DNA from: Nitrosophilus labii
GTDB taxonomy: Bacteria > Campylobacterota > Campylobacteria > Campylobacterales > Nitratiruptoraceae
Direction of reading: 5' to 3'
Assembly (NCBI RefSeq): GCF_014466985.1
Contig: NZ_AP022826.1
Span: forward strand, 186,001-250,000
Length of the DNA stretch: 64,000 nucleotides
The notes under the pieces are model-generated. The model searched no databases. It was not told where the DNA came from and saw only the letters and a list, made by a program, of their open reading frames with translations. A program made the translations under genes and the position numbers. Positions 17,110 through 25,811 of the stretch are shown in pieces. Each line of letters opens with the position of its first letter. Within the stretch, counting starts at the first letter, position 1.

Positions 17110-17583
17110 ATGCGCTACTTTTTTTTAATTTTTTTTCTTATGTTTTTCGGATGCTCCTTTAAAAAACCGGTTGGATACTCTACATATCTTATCACAATTA
17201 AAAGTAAAAATATGAGATTTAGCGATATAGGTTATATCAAAAGATATGATAATGGCTCGTTGGAAATGGAGGTTTACAGTGCGGGTACTGCTTTGATAAA
17301 ACTAAAAGTTGATGGGAAAGTGTGTAGTGAAGAGGGTTGCCTTTCTAAAGAGAGCTTTAACAAAAAATATTTTAGTAGAGAGTATCCTCCAGAACTATTT
17401 AAGAGAGTTCTTTTGGGTAAACCTATATTTGATTCTAAAAATTTGATTAAAAAAGGAGATGGATTTGAGCAAACAATTTACAAAAAAAATAGTTTCGATA
17501 TAATCTATAAAGTAAATAATGAGCTAATCTATTTTAAAGACAGATTTAATAAAATTTTGATAAAAGTGAAAAAAATTGAGTAG
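17110..17583 (+). CDS. Putative lipoprotein
   Basis: The 157-residue protein has a lipoprotein signal ending in F-F-G-C. The mature part is Lys- and Phe-rich with two close cysteines (V-C-S-E-E-G-C) that could form a disulfide. No enzymatic motif is seen. The position 45 bp before endonuclease IV and the parallel orientation suggest a shared transcript. Similar lipoproteins of unknown role occur in Campylobacterota. Confidence 0.65.
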   Translation: MRYFFLIFFLMFFGCSFKKPVGYSTYLITIKSKNMRFSDIGYIKRYDNGSLEMEVYSAGTALIKLKVDGKVCSEEGCLSKESFNKKYFSREYPPELFKRVLLGKPIFDSKNLIKKGDGFEQTIYKKNSFDIIYKVNNELIYFKDRFNKILIKVKKIE

Positions 17584-17628
17584 TTTAAAGAGACTATTTG
17601 TCAATTTTAACTAAAAACAAGGATACGA

Positions 17629-18492
17629 ATGATAAATAAAAAATTTGTAGGAGCACATGTGAGTGCAAGTGGCGGTGTGTTTAATGCACCAAAAAATGCG
17701 AAGGAGATAGGAGCTAAAGCTTTTGCACTCTTTACAAAAAATCAGAGACAGTGGAAGGCAAAGCCCTTAGATTCTAAAACTATAGATCTTTTTCATAAAA
17801 ATTTAGAAGATTCAAGTATCGAGCCAAAACATATCCTGCCACATGATAGCTATCTTATAAACTTGGGACATCCAGAACCCCAAAAGAGAGATAAGAGTTT
17901 AGAAGCCTTCATCGATGAGGTTAACAGATGTTCACTTTTGGGTTTGGATAAACTAAATTTTCATCCTGGAAGCCATTTGAAAAAAATAAGCGAGGAGGAG
18001 TGTTTAGACCTTATAGCTGACTCCATAAACAAAACTTTGGATGTTACCAAAGGGGTAACTTTGGTTATTGAAAATACGGCAGGACAAGGAAGCAATCTTG
18101 GCTATAAGTTTGAGCATCTAGCATATCTTATAGATAAATGCGAAGATAAAAGCAGGATAGGTGTTTGTCTGGATACGGCACACCTTTTTGGTGCCGGATA
18201 CGATATTAGAGATGAAGAGTCATATAAAAAGACAATGGATGAATTTGACAAAATAGTAGGATTTGAGTATTTAAAAGGTATGCATATAAACGATTCAAAA
18301 GCTAAACTAGGTAGCAGGGTGGATAGACACCACTCTTTAGGTAAAGGCGAAATAGGACTTGAGGCTTTCAGACTTATTATGAATGATGAGAGACTTGAGG
18401 ATATTCCTTTGATTTTAGAGACTATTGACGATACTATATGGGATAAAGAGATAGAGCTTCTATATAGCATGTGTGGGGAGTGTGTTCAGTGA
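17629..18492 (+). CDS. nfo: Endonuclease IV (AP endonuclease)
   Basis: The 287-residue protein has normal length and the full set of zinc-binding TIM-barrel motifs: [38 protein letters not shown] and H-I-N-D-S-K with R-V-D-R-H. It cleaves DNA 5' to abasic sites in base excision repair. The final GTGA overlaps the start of the following AAA ATPase gene, indicating translational coupling. Confidence 0.96.
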   Translation: MINKKFVGAHVSASGGVFNAPKNAKEIGAKAFALFTKNQRQWKAKPLDSKTIDLFHKNLEDSSIEPKHILPHDSYLINLGHPEPQKRDKSLEAFIDEVNRCSLLGLDKLNFHPGSHLKKISEEECLDLIADSINKTLDVTKGVTLVIENTAGQGSNLGYKFEHLAYLIDKCEDKSRIGVCLDTAHLFGAGYDIRDEESYKKTMDEFDKIVGFEYLKGMHINDSKAKLGSRVDRHHSLGKGEIGLEAFRLIMNDERLEDIPLILETIDDTIWDKEIELLYSMCGECVQ

Positions 18493-20222
18493 AGTTTCTA
18501 GTAGATTTTATCGAATCTAAAGATATAACTAAAAGCAAAATTTTTCCACAGTTAAAATGCAGTGAAGAGGAAGCGGAAATTTTGCGATATATTACGAAAA
18601 AATATATATCGGGAACTGAAGAGATAAACGTACTCGATATTTTATTGGATCTCTATGAAGAGGAGGATTATGAGTATCTTAAAAAACTTCCTCTTATCAA
18701 AAATCTTTTGGATTTTGGATGGGTAGTTTTTGGTAGCTTTTCCAATCTTAAAACAAATGAGAACACAAACCTAGAACTTTTGCACTCAAATATAGTTTTA
18801 AGTGTTCCTTTTCTAAAACTTCTAGAAGAAGGAAGTTTAGATCTTGTTCTTCCGGAAATAAAACCTTATACCGATCATCTTGAGTATCTTCAAGATCAAT
18901 TTTTTAGGATAGATTTATATCAAAAGTTGGCATCTTCAAAACAGAATTTCAATATTAACTCTCCAAATATCAACAGGCTAAAAAACAAACTCAAGCTTTT
19001 GGAAAAAAGAATTGAAGAGAGACTTAAAGTAACAGAACAAGAGATAGAGATAGAAAAGTTTTTTAAAGAGTATGAACTAAATGAAAAAGAGAGAATCATC
19101 TTTTTGGCACTTTTGAAAGAGGAGTATGCTGCTAGTGAAGGTGCGCTTAGAGATATGAATATGCTTATAGATCTTGTAAGTTTTGATGAGTATGAAAGAA
19201 TCGAAAACAGAGTTTTGCTTGAAGAGGGCTCAAAACTTATAGAGGAGAGAATCATCGATTATGATGAGATGCTTACTCCTTTTGGAGGAATCAGCAGATC
19301 TTTTTTCATACTTGAAGATATTTTGCAAAGAATCATACATCCAGGAAAGAAGAAAAAGAGCAAAAAACTAAAACTAAATATGCTTATAAAAGAGCAAGAT
19401 ATTTTCGAACTTATAGAGCCAAAAACTACTTTAGAGGATGTGGTGTTGCATCCAGAAACAAGAAAGACTCTTAACTCTTTATTGAAACAGATGGATAAAA
19501 AAGTTGCAAGCAGACTAAAAGAGTGGGGTATCAAGCCTAAAAAGAAAGGAATAGATGCTAGAATCATCTTTTATGGCCCTCCGGGAACAGGTAAAACGAT
19601 GACGGCTCTTTCTTTAGCAAAATCTTTGAAAAAATCTGTTTTGAGTTTTGATTGCTCTAAAATTTTATCTATGTATGTTGGTGAGAGCGAAAAAAATGTT
19701 AGAAAGATTTTTGATACATATACAGAACTAAGCGAAAAGGCAAAAACCGAGCCTGTTTTGTTACTAAATGAAGCAGACCAGTTTCTTAGTGCAAGAAGTT
19801 CTAGTCCGGGTAGTAGTGCTGATAAGATGCACAATCAGATGCAAAATATTTTTTTAGAACAGATAGAAAAGTTTGAAGGCGTGCTTATAGCCACTACAAA
19901 TCTTTTAGAGACGATAGATCAAGCTTTTTCGAGAAGATTCAACTACAAAATTGAGTTTAAAAAACCAACATATGAAGAGCGAATCCAACTTTGGAATAAG
20001 ATGCTTCCAAAAAATGCTAAGTTTGAAGAGGGGTTTTATGTAAAGAGACTTGCTGAGTTTGAACTTACCGGTGGCCAGATTAACCTAATCGTAAAAAATA
20101 CCGCTTATAAGGTAGCGGTAAAAGATGAACCTGTTTTCACAATGGAAGATTTTATAGAGGAGATTAAAAAAGAGAGAGCCTCTACGTTTGATAATGAAAA
20201 ATCAATGGGATTTTTAAAATAG
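18489..20222 (+). CDS. AAA-family ATPase with long N-terminal domain
   Basis: The 577-residue protein starts at GTG 18489, which overlaps the nfo stop (GTGA) and yields M-K-F-L-V-D-F. Residues 1-330 have no recognised domain. The AAA module has Walker A G-P-P-G-T-G-K-T, Walker [10 protein letters not shown] with Asn replacing the usual Asp, sensor 1 A-T-T-N and the arginine-finger region F-S-R-R-F. Such N-E-A-D variants occur in a subgroup of bacterial AAA ATPases. The protein is probably a remodelling ATPase; coupling to nfo may hint at a DNA repair link, which is inference. Confidence 0.82.
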   Translation: MKFLVDFIESKDITKSKIFPQLKCSEEEAEILRYITKKYISGTEEINVLDILLDLYEEEDYEYLKKLPLIKNLLDFGWVVFGSFSNLKTNENTNLELLHSNIVLSVPFLKLLEEGSLDLVLPEIKPYTDHLEYLQDQFFRIDLYQKLASSKQNFNINSPNINRLKNKLKLLEKRIEERLKVTEQEIEIEKFFKEYELNEKERIIFLALLKEEYAASEGALRDMNMLIDLVSFDEYERIENRVLLEEGSKLIEERIIDYDEMLTPFGGISRSFFILEDILQRIIHPGKKKKSKKLKLNMLIKEQDIFELIEPKTTLEDVVLHPETRKTLNSLLKQMDKKVASRLKEWGIKPKKKGIDARIIFYGPPGTGKTMTALSLAKSLKKSVLSFDCSKILSMYVGESEKNVRKIFDTYTELSEKAKTEPVLLLNEADQFLSARSSSPGSSADKMHNQMQNIFLEQIEKFEGVLIATTNLLETIDQAFSRRFNYKIEFKKPTYEERIQLWNKMLPKNAKFEEGFYVKRLAEFELTGGQINLIVKNTAYKVAVKDEPVFTMEDFIEEIKKERASTFDNEKSMGFLK

Positions 20223-20280
20223 ATCCGTTATTTGAAAACCCGATTTATATTAGATTTACTGATATCTTTAATAATATAAA

Positions 20281-20373
20281 TTGATTATAATCATATTGAC
20301 AATAAGTTATACTATCTGTTTCTATTGGAAACAAATAAAATCTTATGTTTGTCAATTTGAAAATATCAAATTG
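20281..20373. promoter_or_regulatory. nuo leader: FNR-like box and palindrome
   Basis: The 279-bp spacer before nuoA holds TTGATTATAATCAT (20281-20294), one base off the FNR consensus half-sites TTGAT-N4-ATCAA, with an embedded TATAAT (20286-20291). Downstream is the perfect palindrome CAATTTGA-AAATA-TCAAATTG (20353-20373), and TTGACAATAAG has a near-complement CTTATGTTTGTCAA. These are candidate regulatory sites for the operon. The AT-rich context raises the chance of coincidence. Confidence 0.4.
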
Positions 20374-20501
20374 CTTTTAAAAATTTTCTGATATAGTTGC
20401 AATTAGAATGAATATAAGTGTGGAGTGGAAAGTTAACGGCGGCGAGAATCACTCTTGTTGTTGGTTAAATTCGTTGCTTACGCATATAAAAAGGAGTAGT
20501 T

Positions 20502-20894
20502 ATGATGAGTCATATGGATGTGGCACATCCCTATTTTGGTGCATTTTTACTGTTTGTAATTACTGCGGTAGCTTTTATCGCCACTACCACGGCTGCAAGA
20601 TTTGTCAGTAGAAGTCTTGCTAGACTAGATACTGAAAAACTCAAAGCTGCAATTTATGAATGCGGCCCTGAAGTTACCAAACAGCCAAATAGAATATCTG
20701 CACAGTTTTATCTAATCGCTCTTTTGTTTATTCTTTTTGATGTGGAAATAATATTTATGTTTCCTTGGGCGATTGACTTTAAGATTCTAGGATGGTTTGG
20801 TTTTGCTGAAATGATTTTATTTATACTCTTATTGGCTATAGGTTTTATATATGCATGGAGGAAAGGAGCTCTTGAATGGCACAGCATCAAGTAA
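20502..20894 (+). CDS. nuoA: Complex I subunit NuoA
   Basis: The 130-residue protein has three membrane helices and the conserved Y-E-C-G-P-E segment in the first loop followed by [19 protein letters not shown]. These identify the small membrane subunit at the quinone-site interface. AAGGAG lies 5 bp before the first of two adjacent ATGs (20502 or 20505). It is the first gene of a 15-gene complex I operon and overlaps nuoB by 19 bp. Confidence 0.96.
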   Translation: MMSHMDVAHPYFGAFLLFVITAVAFIATTTAARFVSRSLARLDTEKLKAAIYECGPEVTKQPNRISAQFYLIALLFILFDVEIIFMFPWAIDFKILGWFGFAEMILFILLLAIGFIYAWRKGALEWHSIK

Positions 20895-21385
20895 ATTACG
20901 CTGCAAGCGGCGGTTTGCCGGTTGCTTTGACTACTGTAGACAAAATTGTAAACTGGGGAAGATCGAACTCTTTGTGGGCTTTAACTTATGGTTTGGCTTG
21001 CTGCGCTATTGAGATGATGGCATCAGGTGCGAGTAGATACGATTTTGATAGATTTGGAGTTATATTTAGAGCAAGTCCAAGACAAGCAGATGTGATGATT
21101 GTTGCGGGAACACTTACCAAAAAGCATGCTGAATTTATTAGAAGACTTTATGATCAGATGGCGGAGCCCAAGTGGGTTATCTCTATGGGAAGTTGTGCCA
21201 ATACAGGTGGAATGTTTAACACTTATGCGACAGTTCAAGGTGTAGATAGGGTTATTCCTGTAGATCTATATTTGCCAGGATGTGCTCCAAGACCGGAGAC
21301 GTTGCAGTATGCTGTAATGCTTTTGCAAAAAAAGATTAGAAAACAGTCTATTTTCCAAAAACAAAAACCAAAAAGGTTGGTATGA
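20876..21385 (+). CDS. nuoB: Complex I subunit NuoB (N2 cluster)
   Basis: The 169-residue peripheral-arm subunit carries the terminal [4Fe-4S] cluster N2. The adjacent cysteine pair is seen in [10 protein letters not shown], with the other ligands in M-G-S-C-A-N-T-G-G and L-P-G-C-A-P-R-P-E. The protein is complete. It overlaps both nuoA and nuoC, so the three are translationally linked. Confidence 0.97.
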   Translation: MAQHQVNYAASGGLPVALTTVDKIVNWGRSNSLWALTYGLACCAIEMMASGASRYDFDRFGVIFRASPRQADVMIVAGTLTKKHAEFIRRLYDQMAEPKWVISMGSCANTGGMFNTYATVQGVDRVIPVDLYLPGCAPRPETLQYAVMLLQKKIRKQSIFQKQKPKRLV

Positions 21386-22179
21386 TGAGACCTTATAGAC
21401 CCAAAGATAATGTTCAGAAAAAGGCCTACTATACTGATAGATTTTGGATAGCGCCAAGAATTCCTGAAGAAGATGTTTCTCAAGATAAAGTATATGCTGT
21501 GGATCTTGAAAAGATAAAAGCAAAATTCGATATTAAAAAGGCTTATATCCAAAGAGGGCAGCTTGTTATCATAATAGATCCTTCTATTAACAAAGAACTG
21601 CTTTTCTTTTTAAGAGATGAGCTTGGATATGATATGCTCATAGAGCTTAGTGCTATCGACTATCTTGCTCAAGATGGTGAGTTTGAAGTCTTTTATCAGC
21701 TGCTCTCTTTAAGCAAAAGAAAGAGACTAAGAGTAAAATGTAGAATCAAAGAGGATGAAGCGATAGAGAGTGTAAATCCGGTCTTTAGAAGTGCAGACTG
21801 GAGTGAGAGAGAGATGTATGATATGTTTGGTATTAAAGTCAACAATCACCCATACTTTAAAAGAATACTTATGCCTGATGACTGGGTTGGATATCCTCTT
21901 AGAAAAACATATCCTCTACATGGTGACGAAGCAGCACAATGGTATGAGATAGATAAGATTTTTGGAAAAGAGTATAGAGAGATAGTAGGACCAGAAATTA
22001 GAGATGCGGCGTGGATAGATAAAACCGATACTGAACAGTTTGCAAGATACGGCCATGAAGTACCAAAAGGTGCGCCATACGATAGCGAGCCTGTGAAGAT
22101 AGATTCTTTTAACGAAGATGCACCGCTTGTGGAGACATTTGATCTTAAAAAATCGAAAATTGTTGATAGAGATAGATAG
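21382..22179 (+). CDS. nuoC: Complex I subunit NuoC (30 kDa)
   Basis: The 265-residue protein is a separate NuoC, not fused to NuoD as in E. coli. The signature [12 protein letters not shown] and the following [15 protein letters not shown] are present. An N-terminal extension of about 55 residues and an acidic tail flank the core. It overlaps nuoB by 4 bp. Confidence 0.95.
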   Translation: MMRPYRPKDNVQKKAYYTDRFWIAPRIPEEDVSQDKVYAVDLEKIKAKFDIKKAYIQRGQLVIIIDPSINKELLFFLRDELGYDMLIELSAIDYLAQDGEFEVFYQLLSLSKRKRLRVKCRIKEDEAIESVNPVFRSADWSEREMYDMFGIKVNNHPYFKRILMPDDWVGYPLRKTYPLHGDEAAQWYEIDKIFGKEYREIVGPEIRDAAWIDKTDTEQFARYGHEVPKGAPYDSEPVKIDSFNEDAPLVETFDLKKSKIVDRDR

Positions 22180-22189
22180 GAGCCTATAA

Positions 22190-23422
22190 ATGCAGCAAAG
22201 AAATAGATTAGAACCTTTTTTTGAGAACCTGGTTTTTGATAGAGATGATAACACTATGGTTGTCAACTTTGGTCCTCAGCACCCTTCAGCACACGGTCAG
22301 TTAAGGCTAATACTAGAGCTTGACGGAGAGCAAGTAGTAAAAGCTGTGCCTGATATCGGCTATCTTCACAGAGGTATGGAGAAGATGGCTGAAAATATGA
22401 TATATAACGAATTTTTACCGACAACTGACAGGATGGACTATATAGCCGCAACATCTAATAACTACGCATTTGCCTTTGCTGTTGAAAGGTTGTTGGGTAT
22501 AGAGAATGAGATTCCAAGAAGAGCAAAGGTTATAAGAACAATACTGCTTGAGTTAAACAGAATCATATCGCACCTTTTCTGGCTCGCTACACATGCACTT
22601 GATGTTGGTGCTATGAGTGTCTTTTTGTACTGTTTCAGAGAGCGTGAATATGCGATGGATTTGATGGAAGATTATTGTGGTGCTAGACTTACGCACAGTG
22701 CAGTAAGAATAGGTGGGGTGCCGTTAGATCTTCCAAAAGGTTGGCTAGAGAAACTATCTGTGTTTTTAAACAACCTTCCAAGTCAAATAGAACTGTATGA
22801 AGGTTTGCTTGATAAAAACAGAATCTGGAGAATGAGACTCGAAAATGTAGGCGTAATCCCACCTGAGATGGCAAAAAGCTGGGGATGTAGTGGCATTATG
22901 CTAAGAGGTAGCGGAATTGAGTGGGATATAAGAAAAGAGGAACCTTATGAACTTTATGATGAGCTTGATTTTGATATTCCGGTAAGTGACAGATGTGATA
23001 GTTATGGAAGGTATAAGCTTTATATGGAAGAGATGAGACAAAGTATCAAAATTATAAGACAACTTATACCGATGTATAAAGAGACGGGGCCAGAGTTGAT
23101 GGCGAAGGTTCCTCAATACATTTCTGCATCCAAAGAAGATATTATGACTCAAAACTACTCTTTGATGCAGCATTTTGTTCTAGTTACCCAAGGAATGAGA
23201 CCGCCTGTTGGAGAAGTTTATGTTCCAACTGAGTCTCCTAAAGGAGAGTTGGGATTTTTTATAAGAAGCGAAGGAGAGCCATATCCATACAGGCTTAAAA
23301 TTAGAGCACCAAGTTTTTGGCATACCGGAATATTGCAAGATTTACTTCCGGGACACTATTTGGCTGACGTAGTAACTATTATAGGTTCTACAAACATTGT
23401 TTTCGGAGAAATTGACAGATAA
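22190..23422 (+). CDS. nuoD: Complex I subunit NuoD (49 kDa)
   Basis: The 410-residue quinone-site subunit has the hallmark [10 protein letters not shown] near residue 28. H-R-G-M-E-K-M and N-R-I-I-S-H-L follow, and the C-terminus has the [15 protein letters not shown] pattern. It pairs with NuoB around cluster N2. A spacer with unusual phased repeats separates it from the nuoE-like gene. Confidence 0.96.
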   Translation: MQQRNRLEPFFENLVFDRDDNTMVVNFGPQHPSAHGQLRLILELDGEQVVKAVPDIGYLHRGMEKMAENMIYNEFLPTTDRMDYIAATSNNYAFAFAVERLLGIENEIPRRAKVIRTILLELNRIISHLFWLATHALDVGAMSVFLYCFREREYAMDLMEDYCGARLTHSAVRIGGVPLDLPKGWLEKLSVFLNNLPSQIELYEGLLDKNRIWRMRLENVGVIPPEMAKSWGCSGIMLRGSGIEWDIRKEEPYELYDELDFDIPVSDRCDSYGRYKLYMEEMRQSIKIIRQLIPMYKETGPELMAKVPQYISASKEDIMTQNYSLMQHFVLVTQGMRPPVGEVYVPTESPKGELGFFIRSEGEPYPYRLKIRAPSFWHTGILQDLLPGHYLADVVTIIGSTNIVFGEIDR

Positions 23423-23425
23423 GCA

Positions 23426-23500
23426 GGGAAGGTGAAAAGGTGGGAAGGTGAGAAGGTAAAAATAAGTCCTTCACTCCTTCACTCCTTTACTCCTTTACCC
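23426..23500. repeat. Octamer-phased inverted repeat, site 1 (inside nuo operon)
   Basis: The left arm has AAGGT four times at an 8-nt period. The right arm has TCCTTCAC twice and TCCTTTAC twice. The arms are near reverse complements, so the nuo mRNA could form a long purine/pyrimidine hairpin between nuoD and the nuoE-like gene. It belongs to a class of four similar intergenic spots in this window. Confidence 0.7.
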
Positions 23501-23511
23501 TTTAAAAAAGG

Positions 23512-23748
23512 ATGAAAATGGTTAGATATGATTTGAGACATTTAAAAGACAACTTTTATGATCGAATGATGGAACTTTTGGAAAATGAAGTTAAGCCTGG
23601 AGAGGTAGCGATATTTTTATTTGAAATTGGTGATTTTTCTCCGATCCAAAAAAGTGCTGATTTAGTAAAAGAGGCTGGTCACGAACTTCTAAATTCACTT
23701 AAGTTCAATCAGGTAGATTGGACTATAGTGGTTAGAAGAAAAGCGTAA
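23512..23748 (+). CDS. NuoE-replacing small subunit (HP1264-like)
   Basis: The 78-residue protein lies where nuoE normally does but lacks the [2Fe-2S] cysteines and thioredoxin-like fold length of NuoE. Its pattern, R-Y-D-L-R-H-L-K near the start and F-N-Q-V-D-W-T-I-V-V at the end, matches the HP1264-type protein found in complex I operons of Helicobacter and relatives. There it accompanies the loss of the NADH-oxidising NuoE/NuoF pair. It probably helps assemble or dock the alternative electron-input module. AAAAAAGG precedes the ATG. Confidence 0.82.
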   Translation: MKMVRYDLRHLKDNFYDRMMELLENEVKPGEVAIFLFEIGDFSPIQKSADLVKEAGHELLNSLKFNQVDWTIVVRRKA

Positions 23749-23761
23749 AGAGGGTGAGAAA

Positions 23762-25801
23762 GTGAGCAAAGTCTATTTTTCATGTTGGCGAGATGAATTT
23801 ATCGACAACAGAGGCAAGCCTATAGAAGAGTGGGCAGAATCATCATACAATTTTCCCGTTAATTACAATATAGATATAAACTCTAAAGCATTTATAGGAT
23901 GGGATGGATTTGCACTCTTTGATGAGAATGTAGATGTAGTTAGGCTTGCTACGGAGTATGCTAAGCAGTATCAGATCTATTCCGAAGCATGTGGAAGATG
24001 TGCGCCTGGAAGATGGGGAGGCAGAATTCTTTATGATCTATTTGATAAGATAGCCAGAGGCGAAGGTGAAAAGAGTGATGTTGAACACTTAAAAGAGGTT
24101 TCTAGAACAATGATGGAAACCAGTAAATGTGAAATAGGTAGAACTGTCCCAAGACCACTTTTGTCTATTTTAGAATATTTTGAAGATGATATAAATAGTT
24201 TGATAGAAAATAAAAAACCTTCCCCTCATTACAATGAAGATATAAACTATATTGCTAAAGTTACAGCACCATGTATGGATGCTTGTCCTGCACATGTGGA
24301 TATTCCTGCATACATTGAAGGTGTAAGAGATTTAAGATTTGACGATAGCTTGCAGGCAACAAGAAAGACTATGCCTCTTGCTCATACTTGTGGACGTGTT
24401 TGTCCTCATCCATGTGAAGATGCGTGCAGAAGGGCCAACCTTGATGAACCAATCTCTATTATGGAGCTTAAAAGGATCGGTGCAGATTTTGAAGATAATC
24501 ATGGACTTTTCTGGCTCCATCCTAAAGAACAAAAACCTTTGAATGGCAAAAAAGTAGCGATTATAGGGGCAGGCCCTGCAGGTTTAACAGGTGCTTATTA
24601 TTTGGCACTAGAAGGTGTGGCCTGTGATATATATGAAGAACTCCCTGTCCTTGGTGGTGAAGTTGCCGTTGGAGTTCCAGAATACAGAATGCCCGTTGGA
24701 AAATATAACAAAGATATAGAAGCGGTTGCATCTTTGAATGGCGTAAAGTTTATAACCGGTAAAAGAGTAACTGCCGATGATATGAGAAGATTTGAAAAAG
24801 AGTATGATGCAATACTAGTAGCAACGGGTACAAGAATATCTAAAAAAGTTAGAGCAAAAAATGAAAGAGAAGAGATTAAAGGCTATTGGGGAGCTATTAA
24901 CTTTTTGGACTGCGTAAATTTGTACGTTAAATATGGGATTCCGGTACCAAAAGAGATACAAGAACAGCAGATGCTCGATAAAGATTATGTGGATTTGACC
25001 GGAAAAACAGTTGTTTGTGTAGGCGGTGGTTTTACATCTATGGATGTTGTTAGATGTGCAGTTAGAGCTAATGCAAAAAAGGTCATTATGCTCTATCGCC
25101 GGGATGAAGCAACGATTATTAGAAATACTACTTACGAAGAGTATCATGAAGCGGTAGAAGAGGGTGTAGAGTTTATTTTCTACTCAGCTGTTGAAGAGAT
25201 TATAACAGACGAAAATGATAGACTCAAAAAGCTTAAAGTAAATAGATTTGAGTTGGTTCCAGATCCTAACGGAGGAAGACCGCAGCTTGTTAAGATTGAA
25301 GGTGCGGATTTTGAGATAGAGTGCGATTATCTTATACCTGCAGTTAGTCAAAGTGCCGATCTTTCGCATCTTCCTGAAGAGTGGGAGATCGAACTTACTA
25401 GTTGGGGAACTATAAAAACGGATGGGAAAACATATATGAGTTCAAGAAAAGGCGTATTTGCAGCAGGAGACTGCGAATATGGACCAATGACCATAGTTAA
25501 TGCTGTAGGTCAGGCTAAAAGAGCTGCTTCCGTTATGAGTAGATATGTACAAACTGGAGAAGTAACTTTGACAGATGAAGAGATTATGGAAGATCATCTA
25601 AGAAATCTAAAAGTTTATGATAAAAAAGAGAAAATTACTGGTTGGCTTCCTGGGCTTCCAAGAGTAGTTAGTGAAAAACTAACTGTTCAAGAGAGAAAAG
25701 ATAACAATAAAGAGGTCAATTTAGGTTTTACCCAGGAAGAAGCTATTGCGGAAGCTGAAAGATGTATGAGATGTTATTATATTGCTATGGTAGCTATTTA
25801 G
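23762..25801 (+). CDS. NuoF-replacing hybrid: NuoF-like Fe-S domain fused to GltD-like flavoprotein
   Basis: The 679-residue protein occupies the nuoF position. Residues about 70-150 resemble the NuoF C-terminal N3 domain, but the cluster motif reads C77-G-R-C80-A-P-G83: the third ligand Cys is Gly, while C123 is kept. The FMN/NADH Rossmann part of NuoF is absent. Instead residues 165-640 form a GltD/NfnB-type oxidoreductase: two Cys clusters (C-M-D-A-C-P-A-H; C-G-R-V-C-P-H-P-C-E-D-A-C), an FAD site G-A-G-P-A-G-L and an NAD(P) site V-G-G-G-F-T-S-M-D. It likely feeds electrons from NAD(P)H or another donor to NuoG. The start at GTG 23762 is 13 bp after the previous gene. Confidence 0.85.
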   Translation: MSKVYFSCWRDEFIDNRGKPIEEWAESSYNFPVNYNIDINSKAFIGWDGFALFDENVDVVRLATEYAKQYQIYSEACGRCAPGRWGGRILYDLFDKIARGEGEKSDVEHLKEVSRTMMETSKCEIGRTVPRPLLSILEYFEDDINSLIENKKPSPHYNEDINYIAKVTAPCMDACPAHVDIPAYIEGVRDLRFDDSLQATRKTMPLAHTCGRVCPHPCEDACRRANLDEPISIMELKRIGADFEDNHGLFWLHPKEQKPLNGKKVAIIGAGPAGLTGAYYLALEGVACDIYEELPVLGGEVAVGVPEYRMPVGKYNKDIEAVASLNGVKFITGKRVTADDMRRFEKEYDAILVATGTRISKKVRAKNEREEIKGYWGAINFLDCVNLYVKYGIPVPKEIQEQQMLDKDYVDLTGKTVVCVGGGFTSMDVVRCAVRANAKKVIMLYRRDEATIIRNTTYEEYHEAVEEGVEFIFYSAVEEIITDENDRLKKLKVNRFELVPDPNGGRPQLVKIEGADFEIECDYLIPAVSQSADLSHLPEEWEIELTSWGTIKTDGKTYMSSRKGVFAAGDCEYGPMTIVNAVGQAKRAASVMSRYVQTGEVTLTDEEIMEDHLRNLKVYDKKEKITGWLPGLPRVVSEKLTVQERKDNNKEVNLGFTQEEAIAEAERCMRCYYIAMVAI

Positions 25802-25811
25802 GGGCGCGTAC

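Noticed and set aside
18489-20222. Walker B N-E-A-D as an inactivating change in the AAA ATPase
   Set aside because: The catalytic Glu is kept, and Asn in place of the preceding Asp occurs in a known subgroup of bacterial AAA ATPases, so loss of activity cannot be claimed.
20408-20611. A 67-residue frame overlapping the start of nuoA
   Set aside because: It lies mostly inside nuoA in another frame, its upstream part shows no ribosome-binding site, and the translation shows no domain.
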